Assembly (NCBI RefSeq): GCF_002803085.1
Contig: NZ_NNBJ01000007.1
Span: 62,001-126,000, forward strand
DNA length: 64,000 nucleotides
Direction of reading: 5' to 3'
Origin: Streptomyces sp. CB01201
GTDB lineage: Bacteria > Actinomycetota > Actinomycetes > Streptomycetales > Streptomycetaceae
Position 1 is the first letter of the stretch; each line of letters starts with the position of its first letter. Positions 36,384 to 45,245 of the stretch are shown here, in pieces. A program made the position numbers and the translations under genes. The notes beneath the pieces are model-generated. The model searched no databases. It saw nothing but the letters and a program-made list of their open reading frames with translations, and was not told the DNA's origin.

Positions 36384-37978
36384 TCGTCGGCGGGGACCAT
36401 CAGACTCTGGCGCTGCTGCTGTTCAGCGCGTTCGTGGCGGCCACGCTCGCCATCACCACGTGGGTGAGCCGCAACCGGCGCGGCTCCGCCGAGGAGTTCT
36501 ACACCGGCGGGCGACTCTTCTCTCCCCTGGAGAATGGTTTTGCCATCGCGGGCGACTACATGTCGGCCGCCTCCTTCCTCGGCATCTCCGGGCTGATCGC
36601 CCTGTTCGGCTACGACGGGATGCTGTATTCGGTCGGCTTCCTCGTCGCCTGGCTCGTGGTGCTGTTCCTGGTCGCCGAACTGGTCCGCAACTGCGGCAAG
36701 TTCACGCTCGCCGACGTGGTCGCGGCCCGGATGAGTGAGCGCCCGGTGCGGATCGCCGCGGGAACTTCTTCGGTCACCGTGTCCGTTCTCTATCTGGTGG
36801 CGCAGATGGTCGGCGCTGGCAGCCTGGTCGCCCTGCTGCTCGGCGGCACCAGCGACGCCGCGCGGAACTGGACGGTCATCGGGGTCGGGGCCCTGATGGT
36901 GGTCTATGTGTCGCTCGGCGGGATGCGGGCCACCACCTGGATCCAGATCGTGAAGGCCGTGCTGCTCATGGCCGGCACGATCACCCTCACCGTCCTGGTG
37001 CTGCTGCGCTTCCACGGCAACATCAACGCACTGCTCGACTCGGCGGCCGACCACAGCGGCCACGGAAAGGAGTTCCTCGCACCCGGCCTCAAGTACGGCG
37101 GGGACTGGACGGCGCGGTTCGACTTCATCAGCCTGGGCCTGGCCCTGGTCCTGGGCACGGCCGGGCTGCCGCACATCCTGTCGCGCTTCTACACCGTGCC
37201 GACCGCGCGGGCGGCACGCCGTTCGGTCGTCTGGTCCATCGGGCTCATCGGCGGCTTCTATCTGATGACGATCGTGCTCGGCTTCGGCGCGGCCGCGCTG
37301 GTCGGCACGGCCCAGGTCAAGGCGTCAAACCCGGCCGGGAACACGGCTGTTGCGCTGCTCGCCTACGACCTGGGCGGCGGTGCGGGATCCACCGGCGGGA
37401 CGGTCCTCTTCGCCGTCGTCGCCGCCGTCGCCTTCGCGACCATCCTCGCCGTGGTCGCGGGCATCACCCTGGCGTCCTCGGCGTCCGTCGCCCACGACCT
37501 GTACGCCTCGCTCCGTCGGCGGCACGCGAAGCAGCGCAGCGAGGTGGCGGTGGCGCGGGTGGCGTCGGTGGGGATCGGGGTGGTGGCCATCGGGCTCGGC
37601 CTGCTGGCCCGGGACCTCAATGTGGCGTTCCTGGTGGGCCTGGCCTTCGCGGTGGCTGCCTCGGCGAACCTGCCGGTGCTGCTGTACTCGTTGTTCTGGC
37701 GGAACTTCACGACGCGGGGGGCCGTGTGGTCCGTGTACGGGGGGCTGGTTCCGGCGCTTGTTCTGGTCCTGGTCTCGCCGGTCGTCTCGGGCAGCCCCGA
37801 ATCGCTGTTCCCCGGCGTGGACTTCCAGTTCTTCCCGCTGCAGAACCCGGGACTTGTCTCCATTCCTCTGGGCTTCCTTGCGGGGTGGCTCGGCACGGTT
37901 ACGTCTCGTGAGGTGCCGGATGAGGTGCGGCATGCGGAGACGGAGGTGCGGGCCCTGACGGGGGCGGGGGCCGCCTAG
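36380..37978 (+). CDS. actP: Cation/acetate symporter (SSS family, ActP-like)
   Basis: This 532-residue membrane protein has about 13 helices and the sodium:solute symporter signatures: AEEFYTGGRLFSPLENGFAIAGDYMSAASFLGISG near residues 34-70, and GTAGLPHILSRFYTVPTARAARRSV near residue 265. ActP proteins take up acetate and other short carboxylates. The GTG start overlaps the stop of the DUF485 partner by four bases. A link to the citrate synthases 20 kb to the right is plausible, since in relatives the two may be closer. Confidence 0.9.
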   Translation: MIVGGDHQTLALLLFSAFVAATLAITTWVSRNRRGSAEEFYTGGRLFSPLENGFAIAGDYMSAASFLGISGLIALFGYDGMLYSVGFLVAWLVVLFLVAELVRNCGKFTLADVVAARMSERPVRIAAGTSSVTVSVLYLVAQMVGAGSLVALLLGGTSDAARNWTVIGVGALMVVYVSLGGMRATTWIQIVKAVLLMAGTITLTVLVLLRFHGNINALLDSAADHSGHGKEFLAPGLKYGGDWTARFDFISLGLALVLGTAGLPHILSRFYTVPTARAARRSVVWSIGLIGGFYLMTIVLGFGAAALVGTAQVKASNPAGNTAVALLAYDLGGGAGSTGGTVLFAVVAAVAFATILAVVAGITLASSASVAHDLYASLRRRHAKQRSEVAVARVASVGIGVVAIGLGLLARDLNVAFLVGLAFAVAASANLPVLLYSLFWRNFTTRGAVWSVYGGLVPALVLVLVSPVVSGSPESLFPGVDFQFFPLQNPGLVSIPLGFLAGWLGTVTSREVPDEVRHAETEVRALTGAGAA

Positions 37979-38150
37979 GCCCCCTTGGGCTCCGCCCCTG
38001 GCCCCGGGGGTTTCGCCCGCCCGTGCAGCGGGTTGGATCAGCTGAGCCCTGGGGCTGCGCCCCAGACCCCCTTGAGGGGCTGCGCCCCTCGAACCCCCGC
38101 AGGGGGCTCCGCCCCCTGCACCCCGGTTCGGGGCTCCGCCCCGGACCCCG
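37979..38150 (+). repeat. Array of GGGGCT(G/C)CGCCCC hairpins
   Basis: Four near-identical small hairpins occupy 38049-38065, 38074-38090, 38100-38118 and 38129-38143, with a degenerate copy near 37985-38000. Each has a 6-8 bp GC stem around a short loop. They lie just after actP and may act as terminators or as a repeat family. Confidence 0.8.
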
Positions 38151-38166
38151 TATCGCGCCTGAACGG

Positions 38167-38194
38167 CGCTCGTCCTCAATCGCCGGACGGGCTG
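38167..38194. repeat. Dispersed Streptomyces intergenic repeat
   Basis: The 28-bp sequence centred on CTCAATCGCCGGACGGGCTG is a motif I recall as very common in intergenic regions of Streptomyces genomes. Only one copy is in this window. Confidence 0.55.
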
Positions 38195-38237
38195 GGAATG
38201 CCTGCGCTGGCCAGCACCGAGGCATTCGGGGCCACCT

Positions 38238-38335
38238 ACAGGGGCGCGGGGAACTGCGCGAGAAGCGACCACGGTCCGCAGACGGAAACGGGGTTGGGGG
38301 CGCGGGGAACTGCGCGACCAGCCACGCACGATCCG
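38238..38335. repeat. Two copies of a dispersed GGGGCGCGGGGAACTGCGCGA repeat
   Basis: Copies begin at about 38242 and 38306. A third copy in opposite orientation lies at about 53388-53412. This too is a common Streptomyces intergenic repeat from memory. Confidence 0.7.
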
Positions 38336-38514
38336 CACCCAAGACCGCACCGAGCAATCCGCACCAAGCAAGCACCAGGCAACCCGCACCAAGCACTTCC
38401 ACACCCCCGGAGGGTCTCGGGAAGGGGCGGGGTGGGGAAACCAAACCCTGAAGCGGGCGCAGGAAGCCACGCAAAAAGCGGGCTCGGCCCCCACCCGCAA
38501 GGGGGATCGGCCCC

Positions 38515-38715
38515 GCGCCCAAGCCAAGGCCCGCAGGGGATTGGGCCGCACTAAAACCAAGGCCCCCGCAGCCGATCGGGCCGAGCGCAAGCCAAACCCC
38601 CCCAGCCGATCGGCCCCGCGCCCAAGCCAACCCCCCAGCCGGGTCACGCCGAGCCCAAGCCAAGGCCCGCAGGGATTTGGGCCGCGCCCAAGCCAAGCCC
38701 CCGGGCCGGTTGGAA
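38515..38715 (+). repeat. Degenerate 30-40 bp tandem repeat
   Basis: About six units begin with a form of GCGCCCAAGCCAA followed by GGCCCGCAGG or CCCCCAGCCGATCGG. No open frame is conserved through it. It closes the 750-bp gene-free gap between actP and the first response regulator. Confidence 0.75.
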
Positions 38716-38729
38716 GGTGGGGCAGGGGT

Positions 38730-39413
38730 TCATGCCGGCCAGGCGTAGCGGTGTTCGGGGCGGCCCGTTTCGCCGTAGCGCAGGGTCAGGGACAGGCGGC
38801 CCGACTGTTCCAGGAGGCGCAGATAGCGCTGGGCCGTCGAGCGGCTCAGGCCGGTGCGGTCGGCCACCTCGTGGGCGGACAGCGGGTGATCCGCGGAGTG
38901 CAGCACCTCGCGGATCAGCTCGGCCGTCGGCACCGAGTGCCGGCTGGGTAGCCCGGTGCGCAGGGCCGCGAAGATCCGGTCGACCTGATCCTGGTCCTGG
39001 GCCGCGCACGGACCGCCGCCCGAGCCGGTCGCCCGGTCCACCGTGCGGCGCAGCGTCGCATACGAGTCGAGCTTGGCCCGCAGCCCGGCGAAGGTGAAGG
39101 GCTTGACCAGGTAGTGCAGGGCGCCGTGGCGCATCGCGGCCTGGACGGTCGCCACATCGCTCGCCGACGTCACCATGATCACGTCGCTGCGATGGCCCCG
39201 CTCCCGCATCGTGCGGACCAGGCTGAGCCCCGTCTCGTCGGGCAGGAAGTGGTCGAGCAGGACGAGATCGACCCGATGGCGTTCCAGTGCGGCCAGCGCC
39301 TGGGCGGCGCTGTGCGCACGCGCCATCACGCGGAACCCGGGAACCTTCCCGACATACGCCGCGTTGATCTCGGCGACACGGAAGTCGTCGTCCACGACCA
39401 GGACGTCGATCAA
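38730..39413 (-). CDS. CitB/DcuR-family response regulator (first copy)
   Basis: This is a 227-residue regulator. The receiver domain starts IDVLVVDDD, with the phosphorylated aspartate at about residue 54 (LVLLDHFLPDE) and the conserved lysine in YLVKPF. The C-terminal helix-turn-helix is LSAHEVADRTGLSRSTAQRYLRLLEQSGRL, as in CitB/DcuR regulators of carboxylate uptake. I chose a TTG start because a GAGGAG site precedes it and the second copy in this window starts at the equivalent place. No histidine kinase is adjacent. It is divergent from the ABC importer genes and is the likely regulator of that promoter. Confidence 0.85.
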   Translation of the reverse strand: MIDVLVVDDDFRVAEINAAYVGKVPGFRVMARAHSAAQALAALERHRVDLVLLDHFLPDETGLSLVRTMRERGHRSDVIMVTSASDVATVQAAMRHGALHYLVKPFTFAGLRAKLDSYATLRRTVDRATGSGGGPCAAQDQDQVDRIFAALRTGLPSRHSVPTAELIREVLHSADHPLSAHEVADRTGLSRSTAQRYLRLLEQSGRLSLTLRYGETGRPEHRYAWPA

Positions 39414-39504
39414 GGCGCTCTCCTCACTTCCCCCGCAGGCGGGACGGCTGCTCCCCGGCGGGACCCCGCAGTTGTATCGCGCGCAAAACGAGCACAACAG
39501 GGGT

Positions 39505-39532
39505 CAGCGCACAGAAGTGTGTCCAGCGCACA
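39505..39532. promoter_or_regulatory. Direct-repeat operator candidate
   Basis: CAGCGCACA occurs at 39505-39513 and again at 39524-39532, a 19-bp period or about two helical turns. The site lies between the divergent response regulator and ABC importer genes. Confidence 0.5.
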
Positions 39533-39562
39533 CAAGGCTGACGTCCGGGCGCGGGCCGCGCC

Positions 39563-39568
39563 TACGGT
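39563..39568 (+). promoter_or_regulatory. Candidate leaderless -10 element of the ABC importer operon
   Basis: TACGGT ends eight bases before the ATG at 39577, and no ribosome site is present. Confidence 0.5.
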
Positions 39569-39576
39569 CCCGCTCC

Positions 39577-40392
39577 ATGAACATTGACACCAGCCCCGCC
39601 ATCGAGCTGCGGGGTGCCGGCAAGGCGTTCCGTACGCCGTCGGGGGCGCTGCACACCGCTGTACGGAACCTCGATCTGACCGTCGGACAGGGCGAGTTCG
39701 TGGCCGTCGTGGGCCCGACCGGCTGCGGGAAGTCCACCACGCTGACCCTGGTGAGCGGCCTTGAGGAGCCCACGGAGGGCGAGGTGCTCGTGGCCGGGGA
39801 GCCGGTCGAGGGCATCGGCGACAAGGTCGGTTTCGTCTTCCAGCAGGACGCCGTCTTCCCCTGGCGCACCGTGTTGTCCAACGTCATGGCGGGCCCGCGC
39901 TTTCGTGGCGTACCGAAGGCCGAGGCGAAGGAGGCGGCGCGTGCCTGGCTGTCACGGGTCGGCCTCTCGGCCTTCGAGGACCGCTATCCGCACCAGCTCT
40001 CCGGCGGTCAGCGCAAGCGCGTCGCCCTCGCCGCGACGTTCGTCAACGACCCCCGCATCCTGCTGATGGACGAGCCGTTCTCGGCGCTCGACGTGCAGAC
40101 CAGGGCCCTCATGTCGGACGAGCTCCTGGACCTGTGGTCCGGCACCGGGGCGTCCGTCGTGTTCGTCACGCACGATCTGGAGGAGTCCATCGCGCTCGCC
40201 GACCGGGTCGTCGTGATGACGGCGGGGCCCGCCACCGTGAAGCGGATCTTCGACATCGACCTGCCGCGCCCGCGCAAGGTCGAATCGGTCCGCCTGGAGC
40301 CCCGGTTCATCGAGATCTACCGGGAGATATGGGAATCCCTCGGCGAAGAGGTCCGCATCACCCGGGAGCGGGGTGCCGCCGATGTCGCCTGA
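39577..40392 (+). CDS. ABC importer ATPase (nitrate/sulfonate/taurine type)
   Basis: This is a 271-residue ATPase. Walker A is GPTGCGKSTT near residue 46, the Q-loop is FVFQQDAVFPWRT, the signature is LSGGQRKRVALA, Walker B is ILLMDEPFSALD, and the H-loop is FVTHDLEES. The FPWRT and SIALADRVVVM segments are typical of the SsuB/TauB/NrtD subfamily. It is the first gene of a three-gene operon; its 3' end overlaps the start of the permease gene. The substrate is not deducible from the ATPase. Confidence 0.92.
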   Translation: MNIDTSPAIELRGAGKAFRTPSGALHTAVRNLDLTVGQGEFVAVVGPTGCGKSTTLTLVSGLEEPTEGEVLVAGEPVEGIGDKVGFVFQQDAVFPWRTVLSNVMAGPRFRGVPKAEAKEAARAWLSRVGLSAFEDRYPHQLSGGQRKRVALAATFVNDPRILLMDEPFSALDVQTRALMSDELLDLWSGTGASVVFVTHDLEESIALADRVVVMTAGPATVKRIFDIDLPRPRKVESVRLEPRFIEIYREIWESLGEEVRITRERGAADVA

Positions 40393-41242
40393 CACCGTCG
40401 CCGCGCTCGGGGTGAAGCCCGGAACCCGTACGCAGGAGCGTGCCCGGGCCGCCCGCACCCGCAGACTCCTCGTGCAGGGCAGCCGGGTGCTGCTGCTCGT
40501 CCTGGTCGTCGCGCTCTGGGAGGTCCTGGCCCGCGCCGGGGTCATCGACCCGTTCAACTTCTCGATGCCGTCCGCGATTTGGGACCAGATCCGGGAGTGG
40601 GGCGCCCACGGCACGGCGCAGGGGCCCCTGTGGGAACAGATCTGGTACACGCTCTACGAGGCACTGCTCGGCTGGATCCTGGGCGTGACGGCGGGGGTCG
40701 TCCTCGGCATCACGCTGGGCCGCATCCGCTTCCTGGCCGATGTCCTCGGCCCGTACATCAAGGTGCTCAACGCGATTCCGCGGATCGTGCTCGCGCCCGT
40801 CTTCCTGATCTGGTTCGGGCTCGGGCCCGCTTCGAAGATCGCCTCCGCCGTCGTCCTCGTCTTCTTCCCGGTCTTCTTCAACGCGTTCCAGGGGGCGCGC
40901 GAGGTGGACCGGAACCTGGTGAACAACGCCCGCATCCTGGGCGCGAGCAACCGCCGGGTCACCCTCCAGGTGGTCGTCCCGTCGGCCACCTCCTGGATCT
41001 TCACCAGCCTCCACGTCAGCTTCGGCTTCGCGCTGATCGGCGCGATCGTCGGCGAGTACATCGGTGCGACCAGGGGCCTGGGGCTTCTGGTGGCGGCCTC
41101 CCAGGGGACGTTCAACGCGGCCGGGGTGTACGCGGCGATGGCCATCCTCGCGGTGGTCGCGCTCTGCACCGAGGGGCTGCTCACCTTCGCCGAACGGCGG
41201 CTGTTCCGCTGGCGTCCGGCCGAGCCGGGCGCCGAGCGCTGA
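40373..41242 (+). CDS. ABC importer permease (SsuC/TauC type)
   Basis: This 289-residue membrane protein has six helices and the EAA loop GAREVDRNLVNNARILGASNRRV, which docks to the ATPase. The N-terminus is basic and cytoplasmic. The GTG at 40373 sits six bases after GGAG and overlaps the end of the ATPase gene by 20 bases, so translation is coupled. An ATG three codons later is possible. SsuC/TauC-type permeases serve sulfonates, nitrate, pyrimidine precursors and similar small polar compounds. Confidence 0.9.
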   Translation: MPPMSPDTVAALGVKPGTRTQERARAARTRRLLVQGSRVLLLVLVVALWEVLARAGVIDPFNFSMPSAIWDQIREWGAHGTAQGPLWEQIWYTLYEALLGWILGVTAGVVLGITLGRIRFLADVLGPYIKVLNAIPRIVLAPVFLIWFGLGPASKIASAVVLVFFPVFFNAFQGAREVDRNLVNNARILGASNRRVTLQVVVPSATSWIFTSLHVSFGFALIGAIVGEYIGATRGLGLLVAASQGTFNAAGVYAAMAILAVVALCTEGLLTFAERRLFRWRPAEPGAER

Positions 41243-41297
41243 GACCCGCCCATTTCCTTCTCCTTCTCCGTACGCCACCCACGATCACCGGGACGTG

Positions 41298-42437
41298 ATG
41301 ATCATGCCGAGCACCCCTGCCACCCCACCGCACGACGCCAACTCGCCTGCCGCGCAAGCCCGTTCGCGACGGACCGGCGCCGTGCACCGGCTGCGCGACG
41401 CGCCGTCGGCCCTCGTGACCGGCGGGCTCTGTGTCGCCCTCCTGATGACGCTCTCCGGATGCGGCGGCCACTCCGCGTCGGACGCCAAGAGCGCGTCCGG
41501 CGCGGCCACGGTCAAGGTGATGGTCGGCGGCCTCGACAAGGTCATCTACCTGCCCGCGATGCTGACCCAGCGGCTCGGCTACTTCAAGGCCGAGGGCCTC
41601 GACGTGGAACTGCTCACCGAACCGGCCGGCGTGCAGGCCGAGACCGCGCTGATCTCGGGCGACGTCCAGGGCGCCGTCGGCTTCTACGACCACACCCTCG
41701 ATCTTCAGGTCAAGGGCAAGAAGGTGGAGTCGGTGGTGCAGTTCTCGCACGCCCCCGGCGAAGTGGAGGTCGTCTCCAACCGGGCCGCGGGCAGCATCGC
41801 CTCGCCCAAGGACTTCAAGGGCAAGAAGCTCGGTGTCACCGGGCTCGGTTCCTCGACGGACTTCCTCACCAAATACCTCGCCGTGCGGGACGGGGTGAAG
41901 ACGAGCGAGTTCACTCCGGTCGCGGTGGGGGCGGGGCAGACGTTCATCGCCGCGCTGAAGCAGGGCTCCATCGAGGGCGGCATGACGACCGACCCGACGG
42001 TCGCCACCCTGGTGGACCAGAAGCTGGGCAAGGTCCTGATCGACATGCGGACCCCCGAGGGCTCGCAGGAGGCCCTCGGCGGCCCGTATCCGTCCTCCAG
42101 TCTGTACATGAACGCCGACTGGGTCGACAGCCACAAGCAGACGGTCCAGAAGCTGGTCAACGCCCTGGTGAAGACGCTGCGTTGGATGTCCGCGCACAGT
42201 CCTGAGGAGATCGCGGCGAAGATGCCCGCCGACTACGCGCAGGGCGGCAAGGCCCTCTACGCCCAGTCGATCAGGAGCACCCTGCCGATGTTCACGAAGG
42301 ACGGCGTCATGCCCGAGAACGGCCCGGAGACGGTCGAGAAGGTACTCAAGGCGTTCAACCCCAACCTCAAGTCCGCCAAGGTCGATCTGTCCCGGACCTT
42401 TACGACGGAATTCGTGAAGAAGGTCCCGCAAGGCTGA
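41298..42437 (+). CDS. ABC importer solute-binding lipoprotein (SsuA/THI5-like)
   Basis: This 379-residue lipoprotein has a signal peptide ending in LLMTLSGC, with Cys at about residue 55. The N-terminal region before the signal is unusually long (about 35 residues, rich in Pro, Arg and Ala), so a later start is possible. The mature protein has the NMT1/THI5-like fold: VMVGGLDKVIYLPAMLTQRLGYFKAEGLDVEL, then LGVTGLGSSTDFLTKYLA and GGMTTDPTV. Members bind sulfonates, thiamin precursors or riboflavin-related compounds; the ligand here is unknown. It ends 15 bp from the convergent response regulator gene. Confidence 0.88.
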   Translation: MIMPSTPATPPHDANSPAAQARSRRTGAVHRLRDAPSALVTGGLCVALLMTLSGCGGHSASDAKSASGAATVKVMVGGLDKVIYLPAMLTQRLGYFKAEGLDVELLTEPAGVQAETALISGDVQGAVGFYDHTLDLQVKGKKVESVVQFSHAPGEVEVVSNRAAGSIASPKDFKGKKLGVTGLGSSTDFLTKYLAVRDGVKTSEFTPVAVGAGQTFIAALKQGSIEGGMTTDPTVATLVDQKLGKVLIDMRTPEGSQEALGGPYPSSSLYMNADWVDSHKQTVQKLVNALVKTLRWMSAHSPEEIAAKMPADYAQGGKALYAQSIRSTLPMFTKDGVMPENGPETVEKVLKAFNPNLKSAKVDLSRTFTTEFVKKVPQG

Positions 42438-42451
42438 GCCTCGCCCCCGGC

Positions 42452-43150
42452 TCACCTCTGGAGCGACGCCGCCCACGCGTAGCGGTGTTCCGGCCGGCCC
42501 GTCTCGCCGTAGCGCAGGCCCAGGCGGACGCGGCCGGCCCGCTCCAGGAGTTTCAGGTAGCGCTGGGCGGTCTGCCGGCTCACCCCGGCGCGCTCGGCGA
42601 TCTCCTGTGCCGAGAGCGGTCCTTCGGCCTCCTTCAGGACGCGGCGCAACAGGTCGGCCGTGGTGGGGGAGTGGCCCTTGGGGAGATCGGGTTCGGCGGG
42701 CACGGACAGGGCGCCGAAGATCCGGTCCACCTCGGCCTGTTCGGCCTCGCCGCCGCCGTCCAGGGTGCGGCGCAGCACGGCGTACGCCTCCAACTTCGCG
42801 CGCAGGCCGGCGAAGTTGAAGGGTTTCACCAGGTACTGGAGGGCGCCCTGGCGCATCGCCGCCTGCACGGTGGCGATGTCCCGGGCCGCCGTCACCATGA
42901 TCACGTCGGTCTGGTGGCCGAGACCGCGCAGCTTCCGTACGAAGGCCAGGCCGTTCTCGTCGGGCAGATAGTGGTCGAGGAGGACCAGGTCCACCGGGCG
43001 CTCGGTGATCCGGGCGAGCGCCTCCGCGGCCGAATGCGCCTGGGCGACCACCCTGAATCCGGGAACCTTCCTGGTGTAGGCGGCATTGATGTCGGCGACC
43101 CTGGGGTCGTCGTCCACCACCAGTACGTCGATCGAGGCCTGCCCGGTCAT
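42452..43150 (-). CDS. CitB/DcuR-family response regulator (second copy)
   Basis: This is a 232-residue regulator, closely similar along its whole length to the first copy at 38730: INAAY-x2-KVPGFRV, then DVIMVT-x-A-x-D-x-ATVQAAMR, then the HTH. The phosphorylated aspartate is at about residue 59, and the helix-turn-helix contains AERAGVSRQTAQRYLKLLERAGRV. Its ATG overlaps the stop of the kinase gene, so the two are one operon. It is the cognate partner of the kinase; whether that kinase also serves the first copy is open. Confidence 0.9.
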   Translation of the reverse strand: MTGQASIDVLVVDDDPRVADINAAYTRKVPGFRVVAQAHSAAEALARITERPVDLVLLDHYLPDENGLAFVRKLRGLGHQTDVIMVTAARDIATVQAAMRQGALQYLVKPFNFAGLRAKLEAYAVLRRTLDGGGEAEQAEVDRIFGALSVPAEPDLPKGHSPTTADLLRRVLKEAEGPLSAQEIAERAGVSRQTAQRYLKLLERAGRVRLGLRYGETGRPEHRYAWAASLQR

Positions 43151-44934
43151 CGGCTCTCCTCGGCGAGCGTGCCCCGGCCTCGGTCCCGGCCCTGGCCCGG
43201 CTCGGGCACCTCGCCCGGTGCGTCGCCCGGCAGGCCGCCGGGCCCATCACCCGCCGCGGCGCCCGGACCGGCGCACGGCACCTCGCCCGACGCCTCGCCC
43301 GACGCCTCTCCCAGTGCCTCGCTCAGCGCGTCCGGCAGCACCACGGTGAACTCCGCGCCGCCCTCGGGGCTCGTCCCGACCCGGGCGCTGCCGCCCATCC
43401 GCTCGGCGAAGCGGCCGACCAGGGCGAGGCCCAGGCCGCGCTTGCCGTGCGCGGGCGGCTCCTTCGTCGTCCATCCTTCGGTGAAGACCAGCTCGCGCAG
43501 GGCCGCGGGAATGCCGGGGCCGTTGTCGCGGACGCGCAGGACGACCGTGCGTCCGCGGGCGTGCAGCTCGACCTCTACCGCGGCGCCGGGCGTTCCGGCC
43601 GTCGCGTCGAGCGCGTTGTCGACGAGGTTTCCGGTGACCGTGACCAGGCCGCGCGGATCGACGAGCCGGTCGGGCAGACCGGTGGCCGGGGACAGGCTCA
43701 GCGCCACCCCGCGCTCGGCCGCGACGGTCGCCTTGCCGACCAGGACCGCGGCGAGCAGCGGGTCCCTGACCTTCTCGGTGACCTGCTCGGCCGTCGCCCG
43801 GTGCACCCCGACGACCTCGGTGATGAACTCGACGGCCTCCTCGTACAGCTCCAGTTCGAGCAGCCCGAGCAGGGTGTGCAGCCGGTTGGCGTGCTCGTGG
43901 TCCTGGGCGCGCAGCGCGTCGATCAGGCCGCGCGTCGAGTCCAACTCCCGTCCCAGGCGCTCCAGTTCGGTGCGGTCGCGCAGGGTGGCGACGGCGCCCC
44001 CGTCCTCGGTCGGCATCCGGTTGGCGACGAGCACGCGGTGGCCGCGCACGGTCAGCAGGTCGGTGCCCTCGGCCCGGCCCGCCAGCACATCGGTCGTGCG
44101 GCCCGCTCCGAGCACCTCGTCCAGGGCCCGGCCCCGGGCCTCGGGACCGACGCCGAGCAGGCGCATCGCCTCGTCGTTGAGCAGCCTGACCCGGCCGGCG
44201 CGGTCGAGCGCCACCACGCCCTCGCGGATGGAGTGCAGCATCGCCTCGCGCTCCGCGAGCAGCCCCGAGATATCGGAGAACGCCAGGTCGCGGGTCTGCC
44301 TGTGGACGCGCCGCGCGATCAGATACGCGGCGAGTGCGCCCACCGCGAGCGCGCCGCCCGCGTACGCGAGCAGGCCCGGGATGGCATGCAGGAGCCTGGC
44401 CCGCACGCTGTCGTACTCGATGCCCACCGAGACGGCGCCCACGATCGTGCCGTCGGCCCGGCGCAGCGGGACCTTGCCGCGGGCCGAGCGGCCCAGGGTG
44501 CCGTTGTCGATCTCCCTGACGTCGTGCCCGGCCAGTACGTCGTCCGGGTCGGTGGAGACGACCCGGCCCAGTTCGGCGAGGTCGGGGTGCGACCAGCGGA
44601 CCCCGTGGGTGTCCATGACGACCACGTACTCGGCACCGGTCGCCTGCCGGATCCGCTCCGCCTCCCGCTGCACCGGCCCCTCGGGGGACGGCCGTGAGGT
44701 GAGCAGGTCCTCGGTGATCCGGGGCTGGGCGGCGGTGGCCGCCGCGATGGCGAAGGCGCGCTGCATGGCCTGGTCGTCGAGCTGGGCGCTGAGCGGGGCG
44801 AGGAACAGCCCGGTCGCGAGGACGGCGACCCCGGCGGCGACGGCCAGCTGCATCAGCAGCACCTGCGAGAACACCCGCCGGGGCCAGCCGAGGCGCAGCC
44901 GGCGCACGGCGGTCCTGGGCGGTGGGGCGGTCAT
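43147..44934 (-). CDS. CitA/DcuS-type sensor histidine kinase
   Basis: This is a 595-residue kinase. It has a first membrane helix (about residues 23-44), an extracytoplasmic CACHE-like sensor (about 45-182) with AEYVVVMDTHGVRWSHPD, a second helix (about 183-207) and a PAS domain (about 225-320). The phosphorylated histidine is at about residue 346 (RAQDHEHANRLHTLLGL). The ATPase domain has NLVDNALDAT and KRGLGLALVGRF. After about residue 545 there is a Gly/Glu/Pro/Ala-rich tail (GEASGEASGEV) not seen in the family core. CitA-type kinases sense carboxylates outside the cell. The ATG at 44934 gives a normal short cytoplasmic N-terminus. Confidence 0.88.
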   Translation of the reverse strand: MTAPPPRTAVRRLRLGWPRRVFSQVLLMQLAVAAGVAVLATGLFLAPLSAQLDDQAMQRAFAIAAATAAQPRITEDLLTSRPSPEGPVQREAERIRQATGAEYVVVMDTHGVRWSHPDLAELGRVVSTDPDDVLAGHDVREIDNGTLGRSARGKVPLRRADGTIVGAVSVGIEYDSVRARLLHAIPGLLAYAGGALAVGALAAYLIARRVHRQTRDLAFSDISGLLAEREAMLHSIREGVVALDRAGRVRLLNDEAMRLLGVGPEARGRALDEVLGAGRTTDVLAGRAEGTDLLTVRGHRVLVANRMPTEDGGAVATLRDRTELERLGRELDSTRGLIDALRAQDHEHANRLHTLLGLLELELYEEAVEFITEVVGVHRATAEQVTEKVRDPLLAAVLVGKATVAAERGVALSLSPATGLPDRLVDPRGLVTVTGNLVDNALDATAGTPGAAVEVELHARGRTVVLRVRDNGPGIPAALRELVFTEGWTTKEPPAHGKRGLGLALVGRFAERMGGSARVGTSPEGGAEFTVVLPDALSEALGEASGEASGEVPCAGPGAAAGDGPGGLPGDAPGEVPEPGQGRDRGRGTLAEESR

Positions 44935-45245
44935 GGACAGGCACGTTAGACGGCCCCGCTCGCATCCCGAAATCCCCGGCGGCCCACCGGTTCCGGCCGA
45001 CGAAAATCGCTTGCGTTGTTTGCGGATATCTTGCGGGCGCCTGTCGTGACGGCGAGAAAACCGCAGCATGCGCGATGACAGGGAGGAAAGCGATCGTTCC
45101 GGTTCCCCGGACGGCCGGGGGCCGGGATATTCCGGGGTGGTTGCGGGGATGGACGCGCTAACACATCTCTGCAACTCTCTCACCGCTCAGCGCAAATTAT
45201 GGAGTTCTTCCGTGCAGAAACCCTAGTCGCGCAGATCGGGGATAC
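44935..45245. other. 311-bp divergent intergenic region with LacI-type operator
   Basis: This lies between the kinase gene (leftward) and the first GH87 gene (rightward). Its middle is less GC-rich than the genes. It contains the operator-like element listed at 45001 and no supported gene. Confidence 0.6.
45001..45036 (+). promoter_or_regulatory. LacI-type operator with TTGCG repeats upstream of the first GH87 gene
   Basis: The core AAATCGCTT matches the LacI-family pattern AAnCGnTT, followed by TTGCG at 45011, 45020 and 45031. The same arrangement with identical spacing lies upstream of the lacI gene (49651-49685); about 26 of 35 bases agree by eye. Confidence 0.6.

Noticed and set aside
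37979..38729. Protein-coding gene in the repeat region
   Set aside because: Open frames on both strands follow the repeats, lack ribosome sites and have extreme Pro/Arg/Gly composition.
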